Origin: Chitinophagales bacterium
GTDB lineage: Bacteria; Bacteroidota; Bacteroidia; Chitinophagales; Chitinophagaceae
Direction: 5' to 3'
NCBI GenBank assembly: GCA_015655015.1
Contig: JAATFV010000156.1
Coordinates: forward strand, 1 to 44,614
DNA: 44,614 nucleotides
Program-made: the position numbers and the translations under genes
The notes under the pieces: model-generated
Told to the model about the DNA's origin: nothing
The model's input: the letters and a program-made list of their open reading frames with translations, nothing else
The model's database searches: none
Shown: positions 1 to 7,580 of the stretch, in pieces
Layout: each line of letters opens with the position of its first letter
Position numbering within the stretch: the stretch's first letter is position 1

Positions 1-672
1 ATCGATGGGTGGCGTTATTTTGGGTATGAACCAGCAGAAGGAGAAACTGATGCAGATATGGGACGCAATAAAGCGTTGCAATTTTTGGATAAACTCAAAG
101 GTGTTGGATTTGCCCAGCCAAACCCGTCCCCAATGTTTCCCAATCCACCGGGCTTATTACGATTAGAACCCCACTCTGTGGGATTACGGGAGCGTATTTG
201 GTGGGGAGCCGCCTCTAATGCCACAGCTATTTGGGCGGCCGAAAACGGAATGCACCTTCAAAGTTCCACCTTGAAATTCGACGAAAGCGGCAAGCCTTTC
301 CATGTACAACAAGCAGAACAGATCAGGTTGTACAAAGAAGCATGGAAAAAAGCAGGACATCAGCGCGAGCCCAGGGTTTCGGTGAGCCGGTCTATTTTTG
401 CATTGGTAACTGATCAAGACAGATATTTGTTTGGGCAGGAAACCAATAGAGTCGATAAAATAGGTATTATCGAAAATGACAAACGCGCCATTTTCGGGAG
501 AAGTTATGCCGGGGAACCGGATCAGCTCATCAGGGAGTTGGCTCAGGACGAGGCCATCCAGGAAGCGGATACGCTCCTTTTGACGATACCAAATACGTTA
601 GGAGTTGATTACAATGTACACATGCTGTCTTCTATTTTGAAGCATGTTGCACCCGGGTTAGGTTGGCGTTAA
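1..672 (+). CDS. LLM-class flavin-dependent oxidoreductase (luciferase-like monooxygenase), 3' part
   Basis: The reading frame is open from the first base of the window, so the 5' end lies outside; 223 residues are visible before the TAA at 670-672. The visible part has the look of the C-terminal half of bacterial-luciferase-like TIM-barrel monooxygenases that use reduced FMN: a segment with GLRERIWWGAASNATAIWAA, followed by a helix rich in charged residues, a segment with VSRSIFALV, and a late GTP/EPDQLIRELA-type stretch (here FGRSYAGEPDQLIRELAQDE) where these enzymes typically bind the flavin phosphate, ending in ADTLLLTIPNTLGVDYNVHML. The substrate cannot be told from the sequence. It stands alone on the + strand, separated by about 330 bp from the next gene. 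Family assignment is fairly safe; specific function is open. Confidence 0.8.
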   Translation: MDGWRYFGYEPAEGETDADMGRNKALQFLDKLKGVGFAQPNPSPMFPNPPGLLRLEPHSVGLRERIWWGAASNATAIWAAENGMHLQSSTLKFDESGKPFHVQQAEQIRLYKEAWKKAGHQREPRVSVSRSIFALVTDQDRYLFGQETNRVDKIGIIENDKRAIFGRSYAGEPDQLIRELAQDEAIQEADTLLLTIPNTLGVDYNVHMLSSILKHVAPGLGWR

Positions 673-1001
673 ATTTAGTCCGGCTAACCTGATGTTTCGG
701 ACGCAAGGATTGATAGAAGATCTGACCATCATTACAAAAAACAAAAACCTCCCCAGCGATACCGAGAGGATAATGACCCCTGACATAAGGCTGTCACAAA
801 CCGTTGCTAGTTTTGTGTGATAAATATAAAAATCATGCAAAACAACAGTAAAAACGGCATCAAAACCGTTCCGGACAATTACACGACAGTAACCCCCTGG
901 ATAATAAGTCCGTCTTCTGCAAAATTAATATAAAAAAAATCGAAAAAAACCGGGATTTTGTTGTCGAATATACTATATTCACAACAACAGAAACAATTAA
1001 A
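673..1001. other. Intergenic stretch upstream of the VOC-MarR pair
   Basis: About 330 bp without a convincing gene. A 42-codon open frame on the + strand (692-820, beginning MFRTQGLIEDL) has no recognisable similarity and no good start context, so it is not called. Base composition falls sharply in AT-rich direction from about 900 onward, with A-tracts near 930-950. The only clear structure is the palindrome at 960-985, listed separately. Confidence 0.5.
960..985. promoter_or_regulatory. Palindromic operator candidate for the downstream MarR regulator
   Basis: The core GAATATACTATATTC (966-980) is a perfect 15-bp palindrome around a central base. It is flanked by GTTGT (960-964) and ACAAC (981-985), extending the symmetry to both sides with a single extra C at 965. 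It ends 16 bp before the ATG of the VOC gene, where a promoter and transcript start would lie. MarR dimers bind near-palindromic sites of this size, and a marR gene is the second gene of the unit, so autoregulation is the natural reading. The symmetry is seen; the binding is inferred. Confidence 0.55.
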
Positions 1002-1382
1002 ATGAGAAAATTAGATTTTGCATCTCTTCAAGTTAGAGATTTAGAAGTATCAAAAGCCTTCTACACAAACAAATTAGGATTTGAATTATCAGAAATGACA
1101 AATCCCGGGGCCTGTATTTTTAAGTATAACAAAGGCGAAGCAAGTTTTGCAATAAGAAAACCAATTGGAAATTTAGCAGGTAAGGAACTTGGTGTTGGTG
1201 CTTCACTTTGGTTTGCTATTGATGAAAAATGTGAGGAACTTCAAAGCCAGCTGACTGAAAAAGGCGTAACACTTTTAGGAACAATCAATAATACGCCTTT
1301 TGGTAAAACATTGCTGGTTAAAGACCCGGACGGTTACATCATTACATTTTTGGAACAAACTAAAACAACCAACAATGATTAA
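1002..1382 (+). CDS. VOC superfamily protein (glyoxalase/bleomycin-resistance/dioxygenase fold)
   Basis: A 126-residue protein of the size of one two-module VOC unit. It starts with the typical first strand and helix (FASLQVRDLEVSKAFYTNKLGFELSE) and ends with the typical last strand VKDPDGYIITFLEQ, where the glutamate in the F-x-E position is the usual metal ligand. Members bind a divalent metal and act as lyases, dioxygenases, isomerases or antibiotic-sequestering proteins; which of these applies cannot be told. It is followed after 21 bp by a MarR-family regulator and preceded by a palindrome, so the two probably form one small inducible unit, often linked to response to an electrophile or drug. 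Codon use is AT-rich compared with genes downstream, which suggests transfer. Confidence 0.85.
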   Translation: MRKLDFASLQVRDLEVSKAFYTNKLGFELSEMTNPGACIFKYNKGEASFAIRKPIGNLAGKELGVGASLWFAIDEKCEELQSQLTEKGVTLLGTINNTPFGKTLLVKDPDGYIITFLEQTKTTNND

Positions 1383-1403
1383 TAGAGAAAAAAAATATTC
1401 ATT

Positions 1404-1865
1404 ATGCCTAAAGAAATTGAATTCCATTTTAAAAGCCCGAATAATAGCCCCGGTTATTTACTTGGACAACTAACAATGTTATGGCAGCGTAAACAAAAAA
1501 AGAGTTTAGACCCATTAGACTTGACACATACGCAATTTGTATTGTTGGCAGCATTAGGCTGGCTTTCAAAAAAGAAAGAGGTTGTAACACAAGTTGACAT
1601 TGCCAACCAAAGCAATGCCGATAGAATGATGGTATCAAAAGTATTGCGAACGTTAGAAGAAAAAGGATTTATAACACGACAAGAACATGAAACAGACACA
1701 CGAGCGAAAACGATTCGACTGACAACAAACGGTCAAGTTATTTTGCAAAAAGCCATCATTGAAGTAGAAAATACCGACTTAGCTTTTTTTGCTACATTAG
1801 ACACTAAACTTCCGCTGTTCAATAGAAATATGGTGCAACTTATTGAAAAAAACAAAAGCGGGTAA
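1404..1865 (+). CDS. MarR family winged-helix transcriptional regulator
   Basis: A 153-residue protein with the MarR layout: an N-terminal helix (SPGYLLGQLTMLWQRKQ), a helix with LTHTQFVLLAALGWL, the helix-turn-helix VTQVDIANQSNADRMMVSKVLRTLEEKGFI and the wing RQEHETDTRAKTIRLTTNG with the family's D-x-R turn. It would act as a dimer on palindromic DNA and release it when a small aromatic or electrophilic ligand binds. It lies 21 bp after the VOC gene, so the pair is likely co-transcribed, with the palindrome at 960-985 as the obvious candidate operator. The AT-rich codon use matches the VOC gene and not the surrounding genes. Confidence 0.9.
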   Translation: MPKEIEFHFKSPNNSPGYLLGQLTMLWQRKQKKSLDPLDLTHTQFVLLAALGWLSKKKEVVTQVDIANQSNADRMMVSKVLRTLEEKGFITRQEHETDTRAKTIRLTTNGQVILQKAIIEVENTDLAFFATLDTKLPLFNRNMVQLIEKNKSG

Positions 1866-2299
1866 AAGCACTACCATTGTAGTGCATTAGTATTCCGTCA
1901 GCGACCATAACGTGAAACCAATGTTGGCAGCCGTGCATTTTATGTCAATTCCTTACTATATTTCTTCGGCTTTTGTCTGTTCATCGTCATCAAACATATT
2001 GACGAGGAAAAGCAAATACTGTCTTTAATATATTTCGCACCGGTTGTTTGGCGCGTGAACGTTTTTTTTACAACATACGAAGCAATGAACATAGCTAATT
2101 CGGGCAAAAAATCAAAGCATTTTTGATACTGCACTTTTACGTTTTCCGGCATATGTTCCCCAATATCGTAGCCAATTTTATTTACAAATTGAATGAAATT
2201 TTATTTGTCGTTTTTTGTTATCATATTTTTACGACTATTTTTATTAGTCATTATAGTATTTTAGGGGATCGGGGACGTGAAACAAACCGGCCGACAGCA
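1866..2299. other. Gene-poor AT-rich stretch between marR and the two-component system
   Basis: About 430 bp with no confident gene. It starts with the stem-loop at 1868-1885. A minus-strand frame is open from about 2200 to 1940 and reads like protein in places (KIGYDIGEHMPENVKVQYQK), but shows no recognisable domain, no start with a good context and an atypical end; it may be a gene remnant. The right end (2200-2290) is very T-rich and leads into the end of the response regulator. Confidence 0.4.
1868..1885. repeat. Perfect stem-loop directly after marR
   Basis: GCACTAC, a CATT loop and GTAGTGC form a 7-bp perfect stem 2 bp after the marR stop. No T-run follows on the + strand (ATTAGTATT), so it is a poor intrinsic terminator; it may act in mRNA 3'-end protection or be the boundary of the AT-rich insert. 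Confidence 0.4.
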
Positions 2300-3040
2300 T
2301 TAAGTGTTGTTTGTCATGGTCAAAACTTTAAGCACCTGCTGGCGGTAGAGTTTGCCGATTGGAATAAGTTTTTGTTGGATGTCTATTTCCTCCTGCGTAA
2401 AGGAGTCGATCTTGCTGAGTGCTACGATAAATGAACGATGCACTCTCAAAAACAACGCTCCCGGCAGCATAACTTCCAATGCGGTCATGGCGTGCCTGGT
2501 GACAACCGTCCCCCGGACGGTGAGGATCTTCACATAATCCTTCAGGCTTTCGATATACAGTATATCATTAAGGAACACTTTCACCATCTTACGATCCGCC
2601 CTAAAATACAGGAAAGCGGGATTAACCGGTTCTGTCGCAGCAACCGGCGATTGTTGGGCGGCAGACAACTCATGCTCGGGTAAAGCTTTCATCACCGCCT
2701 TCAAAAAGCGTTCAAACCGGATGGGTTTCACCAGGTAATCGATTACGTCCAGTTCAAAAGCCTGCACGGCATACTGCTCAAAGGCAGTGGTCAGCACAAT
2801 TTTGGGTGGCTGTTTCAGTGTCCCGATCAGATCTATACCGCTGATCTGCGGCATCTGGATATCGAGGAATAGCAGGTCTACCGGAGCTTGCTGTAACACT
2901 ACCAAAGCTTGCAGCGCATTGCCGCACTCACCGGCCAGCCCAAGCATCGGTATCTGCTGAATATACCTGCGCAGCACTTCGCGGGCAGGGGGTTCGTCAT
3001 CTACAATCAGGCAGTTAAACTTTTTAGACAGGTTCATCAT
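2300..3040 (-). CDS. LytTR-family response regulator
   Basis: A 246-residue regulator with an N-terminal receiver domain and a C-terminal LytTR DNA-binding domain. The receiver begins CLIVDDEPPAREVLRRYI, has the phospho-acceptor Asp60 in DLLFLDIQMPQISG, and the conserved Thr and Lys in LTTAF and YLVKPI. The LytTR part starts near residue 145 with FLYFRADRKMVKVFLNDILYIESLKDYVKI and ends with the family-typical FLRVHRSFIVALSKIDSF. LytTR domains bind tandem direct repeats upstream of targets. The start at 3040 overlaps the end of the sensor kinase gene by 17 bp, so the two are translationally coupled. ATG at 3037 is an equally possible start. The target is not evident; the NTF2-like and membrane genes across the divergent promoter are candidates by position only. 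Confidence 0.93.
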   Translation of the reverse strand: MMNLSKKFNCLIVDDEPPAREVLRRYIQQIPMLGLAGECGNALQALVVLQQAPVDLLFLDIQMPQISGIDLIGTLKQPPKIVLTTAFEQYAVQAFELDVIDYLVKPIRFERFLKAVMKALPEHELSAAQQSPVAATEPVNPAFLYFRADRKMVKVFLNDILYIESLKDYVKILTVRGTVVTRHAMTALEVMLPGALFLRVHRSFIVALSKIDSFTQEEIDIQQKLIPIGKLYRQQVLKVLTMTNNT

Positions 3041-4181
3041 TTAGTTCTTTTACGGCTATTATATTCATCGGCATCAATTCCAGTTTGAGGTTCACAATAT
3101 ACATCTCATCTTCGTCATTAATTTGCAGTTCATGCGCATCCGGGTAGAGCAGTTCGAGCCGTTTATGCACATTGGCTATACCTATGCCGGGTTTTGCGCT
3201 GCCTGTGCCGGCCGGTTTTCCATTGATGAGTTTCATCGACAGTTCACGATCCTTTATATCTAAGGTCAGGCTGATCCAGGGGTGTTCCGTCATTTGACTG
3301 GCGCCGTGTTTGAACGCATTTTCAATGAATGGTAAAAGCATCAAAGGGGCAATGAGCAGATTAGTGCTGCCTTTTGGCATTTGCAGTGTTGTTTCCAACC
3401 CCTGGTCGTAACGAGCTGTTTCCAGTGCCAGGTAGTCGCGGATCATTTTCAACTCTTTATCCAGCGGCACCAGCGGCTTATTGCACTCATACAACATATA
3501 CCGCAACAGTTGGGACAGACCCATGATCATAGTCGAAGCTTTATCGGAAACATCCTGCGTAAAAGAATAAATATTATTGAGTGTATTGAAAAGGAAATGC
3601 GGATGGAGTTGGGCTTTGAGCATTTGCAGTTCGGCATTTACTTTTTCCTTTTCGAGCTGCAGGGCAGCCTGCTGCTCCTCGTAAAAACATTTCATCAGCT
3701 TGATAGCAGCGGCCACTCCCCCTACCGTGATACTGCCGCGCAAACCAGCCAGCATGGCCACGCCGAACTTATAGTAAAACGGCGGATCACCCAATTTAGC
3801 CACGTCGCGATAAATGCTGCCTGCATACCGATGCCTCAATTCTCCGATCACTGTGACAGACAGCAGGGCCGATATGGCGGCTGTAAGCGCTATCAGCACT
3901 ATGGTACTCAGCGTCGCCATGAAATACCTGCCAGGCAGCACAAGTTTGGGGATAACCAGGTACATCAGCATATAAGACAGAAAGAGGCTGGGTAACATAT
4001 AGACCAGGGTATCCGGCCAGGTGATCATCAGGCGCTGCCAAAAAGATTGCTGCTGCAGCGCAGGAGATGGCGAAGCAGAGTACAATAACACCTGGAACAG
4101 AAACCAGAGCAGCCAGAAACTGAGGTGCCTCATCAAACGCCAACGCGGCGCATTGGAATAGATAAAAGATAATTGTGGCAT
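3024..4181 (-). CDS. LytS/YehU-type sensor histidine kinase
   Basis: A 385-residue membrane kinase. Four hydrophobic segments lie in the first 160 residues (about 20-36, 55-78, 88-112 and 141-160), followed by a short coiled-coil-like linker (EEQQAALQLEKEKVNAELQML) and the His_kinase signature AQLHPHFLFNTLNN; His195 in the PHF motif is the expected phosphorylation site. The ATPase domain shows LLPFIENAFKHG (N box) and GIGIANVHKRLELLYP (G box). The extracytoplasmic part is nearly absent, as usual in this family, so the signal is probably sensed in the membrane. It is the first gene of a two-gene unit with the LytTR regulator. The start at 4181 gives a sensible N-terminus ahead of the first helix. 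Confidence 0.93.
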   Translation of the reverse strand: MPQLSFIYSNAPRWRLMRHLSFWLLWFLFQVLLYSASPSPALQQQSFWQRLMITWPDTLVYMLPSLFLSYMLMYLVIPKLVLPGRYFMATLSTIVLIALTAAISALLSVTVIGELRHRYAGSIYRDVAKLGDPPFYYKFGVAMLAGLRGSITVGGVAAAIKLMKCFYEEQQAALQLEKEKVNAELQMLKAQLHPHFLFNTLNNIYSFTQDVSDKASTMIMGLSQLLRYMLYECNKPLVPLDKELKMIRDYLALETARYDQGLETTLQMPKGSTNLLIAPLMLLPFIENAFKHGASQMTEHPWISLTLDIKDRELSMKLINGKPAGTGSAKPGIGIANVHKRLELLYPDAHELQINDEDEMYIVNLKLELMPMNIIAVKELNDEPV

Positions 4182-4379
4182 GGCTGATCCATTTAAATGC
4201 TAAAATACGAATTGAAAAAGAGAAGCCGGCCGTTACCAGGCACTTTTAGACCAAATCGAGGCTTTAAATGACCAGATCATTTCGTCGACGACGAAATGCT
4301 TTACCAGATAATTTCCGGTCCTATGTTTTGCCAATCAATGCGTCCATCTATTCTTAAAAATGAGCATTGTCGCTGTCAT

Positions 4380-4387
4380 TAGCTTTG
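4380..4387 (+). promoter_or_regulatory. Bacteroidota -7 element TAGCTTTG
   Basis: TAGCTTTG matches the TAnnTTTG -7 consensus of Bacteroidota vegetative promoters and ends 16 bp before the ATG of the NTF2-like gene. No exact TTTG stands 19-21 bp upstream, so this is a one-box match. Confidence 0.5.
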
Positions 4388-4403
4388 AGGAAAACACCCC
4401 ATC

Positions 4404-4841
4404 ATGAAGAACTTAATATTGTTCCTGCTGCTGCTTGCGGCAAAAAGTTCAATGGCCCAAAATCCTGCTGAAGAAGAAATACGCAGGCTGGATCAACTGG
4501 AAGCGCAGGCTACTATAAAGGGTGACACCATAACGCTGAAACATTTATGGTCACCAAACTACGTGGTTAACAATCCTGCCAATACGGTCATAAATGCTGA
4601 GCAGATACGCCAGCTGATGAAAGAAGGCAAGATTGCCTATTCAAAGTTCAGCCGGGTAATCGAAAAGGTGACCATTACCGCCAACGTGGCCATTACCATG
4701 GGCTATGAAGTGAACCAGCCCGAAAATGCTACCGACAACGCCGGAAAAACAGTTACCCGCCGCTATACTGATGTATGGCTTAAAGGCAAAAGCGGTTGGC
4801 AGATCATTGCACGCCAGGCTACTATTATCAATATCAAGTGA
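4404..4841 (+). CDS. Secreted NTF2-like/DUF4440 family protein
   Basis: A 145-residue protein with a clear signal peptide (MKNLILFLLLLAAKSSMAQ, cleavage after AQ). The mature part has the cone-shaped NTF2-like fold pattern: a long first helix with EEEIRRLDQLEAQATIKGDTITLKHLWSPNYVVNNP, a middle helix with AEQIRQLMKEGK, and final strands RRYTDVWLKGKSGWQIIARQAT, which is the diagnostic end of the SnoaL/DUF4440 group. Members bind small hydrophobic ligands or serve as scaffolds; no catalytic residue can be assigned. It is followed after 21 bp by a membrane protein gene and probably shares its transcript. Confidence 0.85.
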   Translation: MKNLILFLLLLAAKSSMAQNPAEEEIRRLDQLEAQATIKGDTITLKHLWSPNYVVNNPANTVINAEQIRQLMKEGKIAYSKFSRVIEKVTITANVAITMGYEVNQPENATDNAGKTVTRRYTDVWLKGKSGWQIIARQATIINIK

Positions 4842-4862
4842 TCATCAAATATAACTACTTCT

Positions 4863-5861
4863 ATGCAAAAGATTTCGAGCCCCATTGCCCAACGCAGCGG
4901 GTTTGATAAATCGGGCTATTATTTTATCGGATTGGTAGCGATCGTTCTATCAGGATTTTGGAAATCCTATTTCTCATCGTTTTTCAAAGAAGTTACCAGT
5001 GATTATGCTTTTTATTTCCACTTCCATGCCACGATGGTGTCGCTTTGGATAGTAATGCTGATCGTGCAACCAATACTCATCAGGAAAAAGAAATTAAACG
5101 CTCACCGATCCATTGGAAAACTTTCTTACTTGCTCATGCCGTTGCTGGTTCTATCCATATTTCTGATGCACAATTACATAGGAAAGTTATTTCCCGGAAA
5201 AGCAGATTTCATGTTTGTCATGGGTCAAGGCATTCTTCTTTTATTAATACTGTTTATCATTGCCATATGGAACAGGCACAATGTAAATGTTCATGCCAGG
5301 GCTATGGTTTCCACGGGAATTATATTTATAGAACCAGCTCTTATACGCTTATTACATTGGGTTCATATCCCTAATCCCAATGCCTATTATATTACGGTGG
5401 CAATAGTTTCTCTATTGTTAATTACACTGATTATCCTTGAAAGAAAACAAAAAAATGGCCGGTGGGTATTTCCCCTGACGCTCTGTATGTATTTAATTGC
5501 CGGCAACGTGAAGGTCCATGCTTTGGACCCGTTAGCAAACTGGCTTGTTCAGCTGCCGTTGACACCTTCGCCAACAGTCATGGATCTGCCCATTCCGCAA
5601 AATGAAATTGACGGTTATACCGGTGAATGGGATGACCGGCATAACACAGTTACCTACAAAAAAGAAAAACAATTGTGGATGCTTTCGATAGAAAGAGGAC
5701 ATGCAGACAGCACGAGATTGCTGTTTCAAGGCAATGGTACATTTATTGGTGATAAGATCCGCCCACTTTGTTTATATTTTAAATTAAAAGATGGCAAGGC
5801 TGAAGCATTCAACAGTTACTTTGCGTACATATATGGGGGCACAGCCAGGAGGAAGAATTAA
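4863..5861 (+). CDS. Seven-helix membrane protein with a C-terminal soluble domain
   Basis: A 332-residue protein of unknown function. Seven hydrophobic segments can be read in the first 220 residues (about 16-37, 49-72, 84-105, 115-137, 148-168, 175-195 and 203-220). Histidines occur in and between helices (FYFHFHATMVSLW, LNAHRSIGKL, RHNVNVHARAM), a pattern reminiscent of small heme- or quinone-related membrane proteins such as the DUF2306 group, though identity is not certain. The last 90 residues are soluble and begin with IDGYTGEWDDRHNTVTYKKE, resembling the small beta-sandwich (DUF3471-like) domains found after serine hydrolase domains. The TAA at 5859-5861 is followed by a 178-bp gap before the Crp-type gene. 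Function is not assignable. Confidence 0.7.
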   Translation: MQKISSPIAQRSGFDKSGYYFIGLVAIVLSGFWKSYFSSFFKEVTSDYAFYFHFHATMVSLWIVMLIVQPILIRKKKLNAHRSIGKLSYLLMPLLVLSIFLMHNYIGKLFPGKADFMFVMGQGILLLLILFIIAIWNRHNVNVHARAMVSTGIIFIEPALIRLLHWVHIPNPNAYYITVAIVSLLLITLIILERKQKNGRWVFPLTLCMYLIAGNVKVHALDPLANWLVQLPLTPSPTVMDLPIPQNEIDGYTGEWDDRHNTVTYKKEKQLWMLSIERGHADSTRLLFQGNGTFIGDKIRPLCLYFKLKDGKAEAFNSYFAYIYGGTARRKN

Positions 5862-6039
5862 AGAATGCCGATTTATCATTGTCGGAAAAGACATGGCAGG
5901 ACTGAAAAGCGGAAAAATCGTAAACCGCAATAATTTTACCGTATTAGACCGGGATAACACGCAGGGTTGTATCTTTATCAGTATTAAAACAGCAAATTTA
6001 GCAAAACCCAGTCTTTTTCAGACCGCCGGATAATATAGT

Positions 6040-6630
6040 ATGAATAACCATAGCTTTTTTAAAACATTACGCCAGAAATTTCCTGTTGCTGACAATGATC
6101 CGTTTTTGGAAGAATTGGAAAATCAATGTGTTGTAATGGAATTAAAGAAGAATGAAACTCTTATTAGCCATCAGGCCGATAATAAGAAAATGTTCTTTAT
6201 CGTGGCCGGCAGTTTTATCCGGAATATAATTTCGTCAAAAGGGGATGAAAAAACGGTGATGTTTCATACCGAGAGCTTCCATGAGTTTATGAAAGCGTAT
6301 GATACCATCTATTTCCATGAGAAGACAAATTATGAAATCAAAGCAAACGAAAAATCGATCGTAATAGCTTTTGATTATGATTTTTTGTATCAACGGGTAA
6401 AGTTAAACCTACCATTGCTGGTTTATTTTACACAAAGGACAGAACAGCTATTAACCACACTGGACTTGTTTCGCAATTTTCAATTGGGCCTGACAAGCGA
6501 AGAATATTTGATTTGGCTCTATCAACACTATAATTTTCTGTTCCAGCGGTTTCCTGCCCAAAACATTGCCAGTTTTATGGGCATTTCCCCGGTTTGGCTG
6601 AGTAAATTAAAGGCTAAGCTCACTTCTTAA
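6040..6630 (+). CDS. Crp/Fnr family transcriptional regulator
   Basis: A 196-residue protein of the type abundant in Bacteroidota: an N-terminal cyclic-nucleotide-binding-like beta barrel (VVMELKKNETLISHQADNKKMFFIVAGSFIR) and a short C-terminal helix-turn-helix (FPAQNIASFMGISPVWLSKLKAKL). The strictly conserved cAMP-binding RxSA motif of true Crp is not present, so it probably responds to another signal or none. The sequence is AT-rich relative to downstream genes. It lies upstream of the SDR/hydrolase pair, separated by 133 bp containing a stem-loop. It could regulate either neighbour; nothing in the sequence settles which. Confidence 0.88.
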   Translation: MNNHSFFKTLRQKFPVADNDPFLEELENQCVVMELKKNETLISHQADNKKMFFIVAGSFIRNIISSKGDEKTVMFHTESFHEFMKAYDTIYFHEKTNYEIKANEKSIVIAFDYDFLYQRVKLNLPLLVYFTQRTEQLLTTLDLFRNFQLGLTSEEYLIWLYQHYNFLFQRFPAQNIASFMGISPVWLSKLKAKLTS

Positions 6631-6696
6631 ATTAATTTAACCGGATTACATTTTATTTATTCGACCATTGTTTGATTATCCCTGGATAAGACGATG

Positions 6697-6724
6697 GCCG
6701 GCTGCAAAATAAAACGCAGGCCGG
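6697..6724 (+). terminator. Weak stem-loop terminator candidate after the Crp-type gene
   Basis: GCCGGCTGC and GCAGGCCGG pair around an A-rich 10-nt loop with one bulged base. A T-rich tract (ATTTATTTTTTAAT) starts about 8 bp later rather than immediately, so termination efficiency is uncertain. Confidence 0.4.
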
Positions 6725-6763
6725 GAGAATCATTTATTTTTTAATATATAATAACTGCAAAAA

Positions 6764-7570
6764 ATGGCAAAAAAAAGAATTCTGATCACCGGGGCAGGCT
6801 CCGGTTTCGGAGAAGGCGTCGCTCTTGGACTGGCAAAATTGGGTCACGAGGTAATTGCGGGTGTACAGATCTCCCCTCAGATCACCCCATTAAAGGATAA
6901 GGCTAAAAGTTTGGGGCTGGACAACTTGCGCGTTGAGCGATTGGATATCCTGGACCCTTATGATGTTAAGTATGCTCTGACATGGGATTTTGACATTTTA
7001 CTAAGTAATGCGGGAATAGGAGAAGGCGGCCCTGCTTTTGAGATTCCGATGGACCTGGTGAGACGGAATTTTGAAACGAATGTATTTGCGCCCCTGAGTT
7101 TCGCGCAACAATTTATTGCAAAGCTGATTACCAGGAAACAAGGTGGAAAGATCATCTTCACATCGTCTATGGCAGGCATCTTTGTCCCGGATGGTTATGG
7201 GATTTATTCTGCCACCAAACACGCTTTGGAAGCTATCGCGGAAGGATTGGCGGCTGAATTAAAGAAATATAATATTCAGATCCAGACAGTGAACCCCGGC
7301 GCCTATTTGACCGGCTTTAACGAGACTGCAGCCGACAATTGTTTCAGGTGGTTAGACGACACTAAGAATTTTACGAAAAGAGCGGAATACCGTGCTTTTT
7401 TTGATAATATGTTAAGTACTCCGCAGGGTAGACTCGATCCAAAGGAAATGATCGACGCAATGATCGACATCGTTCCTTCCGAGACCGGTAAATTCAGGAA
7501 TGTTGTTCCCGGGTTCGTAGAGGATATGTTGAAAGATTACCAGTCGAAAATCTGGAATAGCACCATTTAA
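6764..7570 (+). CDS. SDR family NAD(P)-dependent oxidoreductase
   Basis: A 268-residue classical short-chain dehydrogenase. The dinucleotide-binding motif TGAGSGFG is at residues 9-16, the NAG motif at 82-84, a serine pair at 134-135, and the catalytic YxxxK is Y148-S-A-T-K152 within YGIYSATKHALEAIAEG. The following PGAYLTGFNE is the usual nicotinamide-contacting loop. It would oxidise an alcohol or reduce a ketone; the substrate is unknown. It is followed after 10 bp by an alpha/beta hydrolase, so the two are very likely co-transcribed and may act on the same compound. The start is supported by an A-rich leader directly upstream. Confidence 0.93.
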   Translation: MAKKRILITGAGSGFGEGVALGLAKLGHEVIAGVQISPQITPLKDKAKSLGLDNLRVERLDILDPYDVKYALTWDFDILLSNAGIGEGGPAFEIPMDLVRRNFETNVFAPLSFAQQFIAKLITRKQGGKIIFTSSMAGIFVPDGYGIYSATKHALEAIAEGLAAELKKYNIQIQTVNPGAYLTGFNETAADNCFRWLDDTKNFTKRAEYRAFFDNMLSTPQGRLDPKEMIDAMIDIVPSETGKFRNVVPGFVEDMLKDYQSKIWNSTI

Positions 7571-7580
7571 TTTTGTCTTT

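Noticed and set aside
1880..1945. Possible integron attC-like or attachment sequence after marR
   Set aside because: The stretch contains a stem-loop and GTTGGCA, but this does not fit the GTTRRRY core and no integrase or partner site is seen.
2123..2434. 103-codon + strand frame
   Set aside because: Its second half is antisense to the response regulator and its first half is low-complexity, T-rich sequence.
5791..6033. 80-codon + strand frame between the membrane protein and the Crp-type gene
   Set aside because: It overlaps the end of the membrane protein gene by 71 bp in another frame, has no recognisable sequence and no leader; nothing supports it as a gene.
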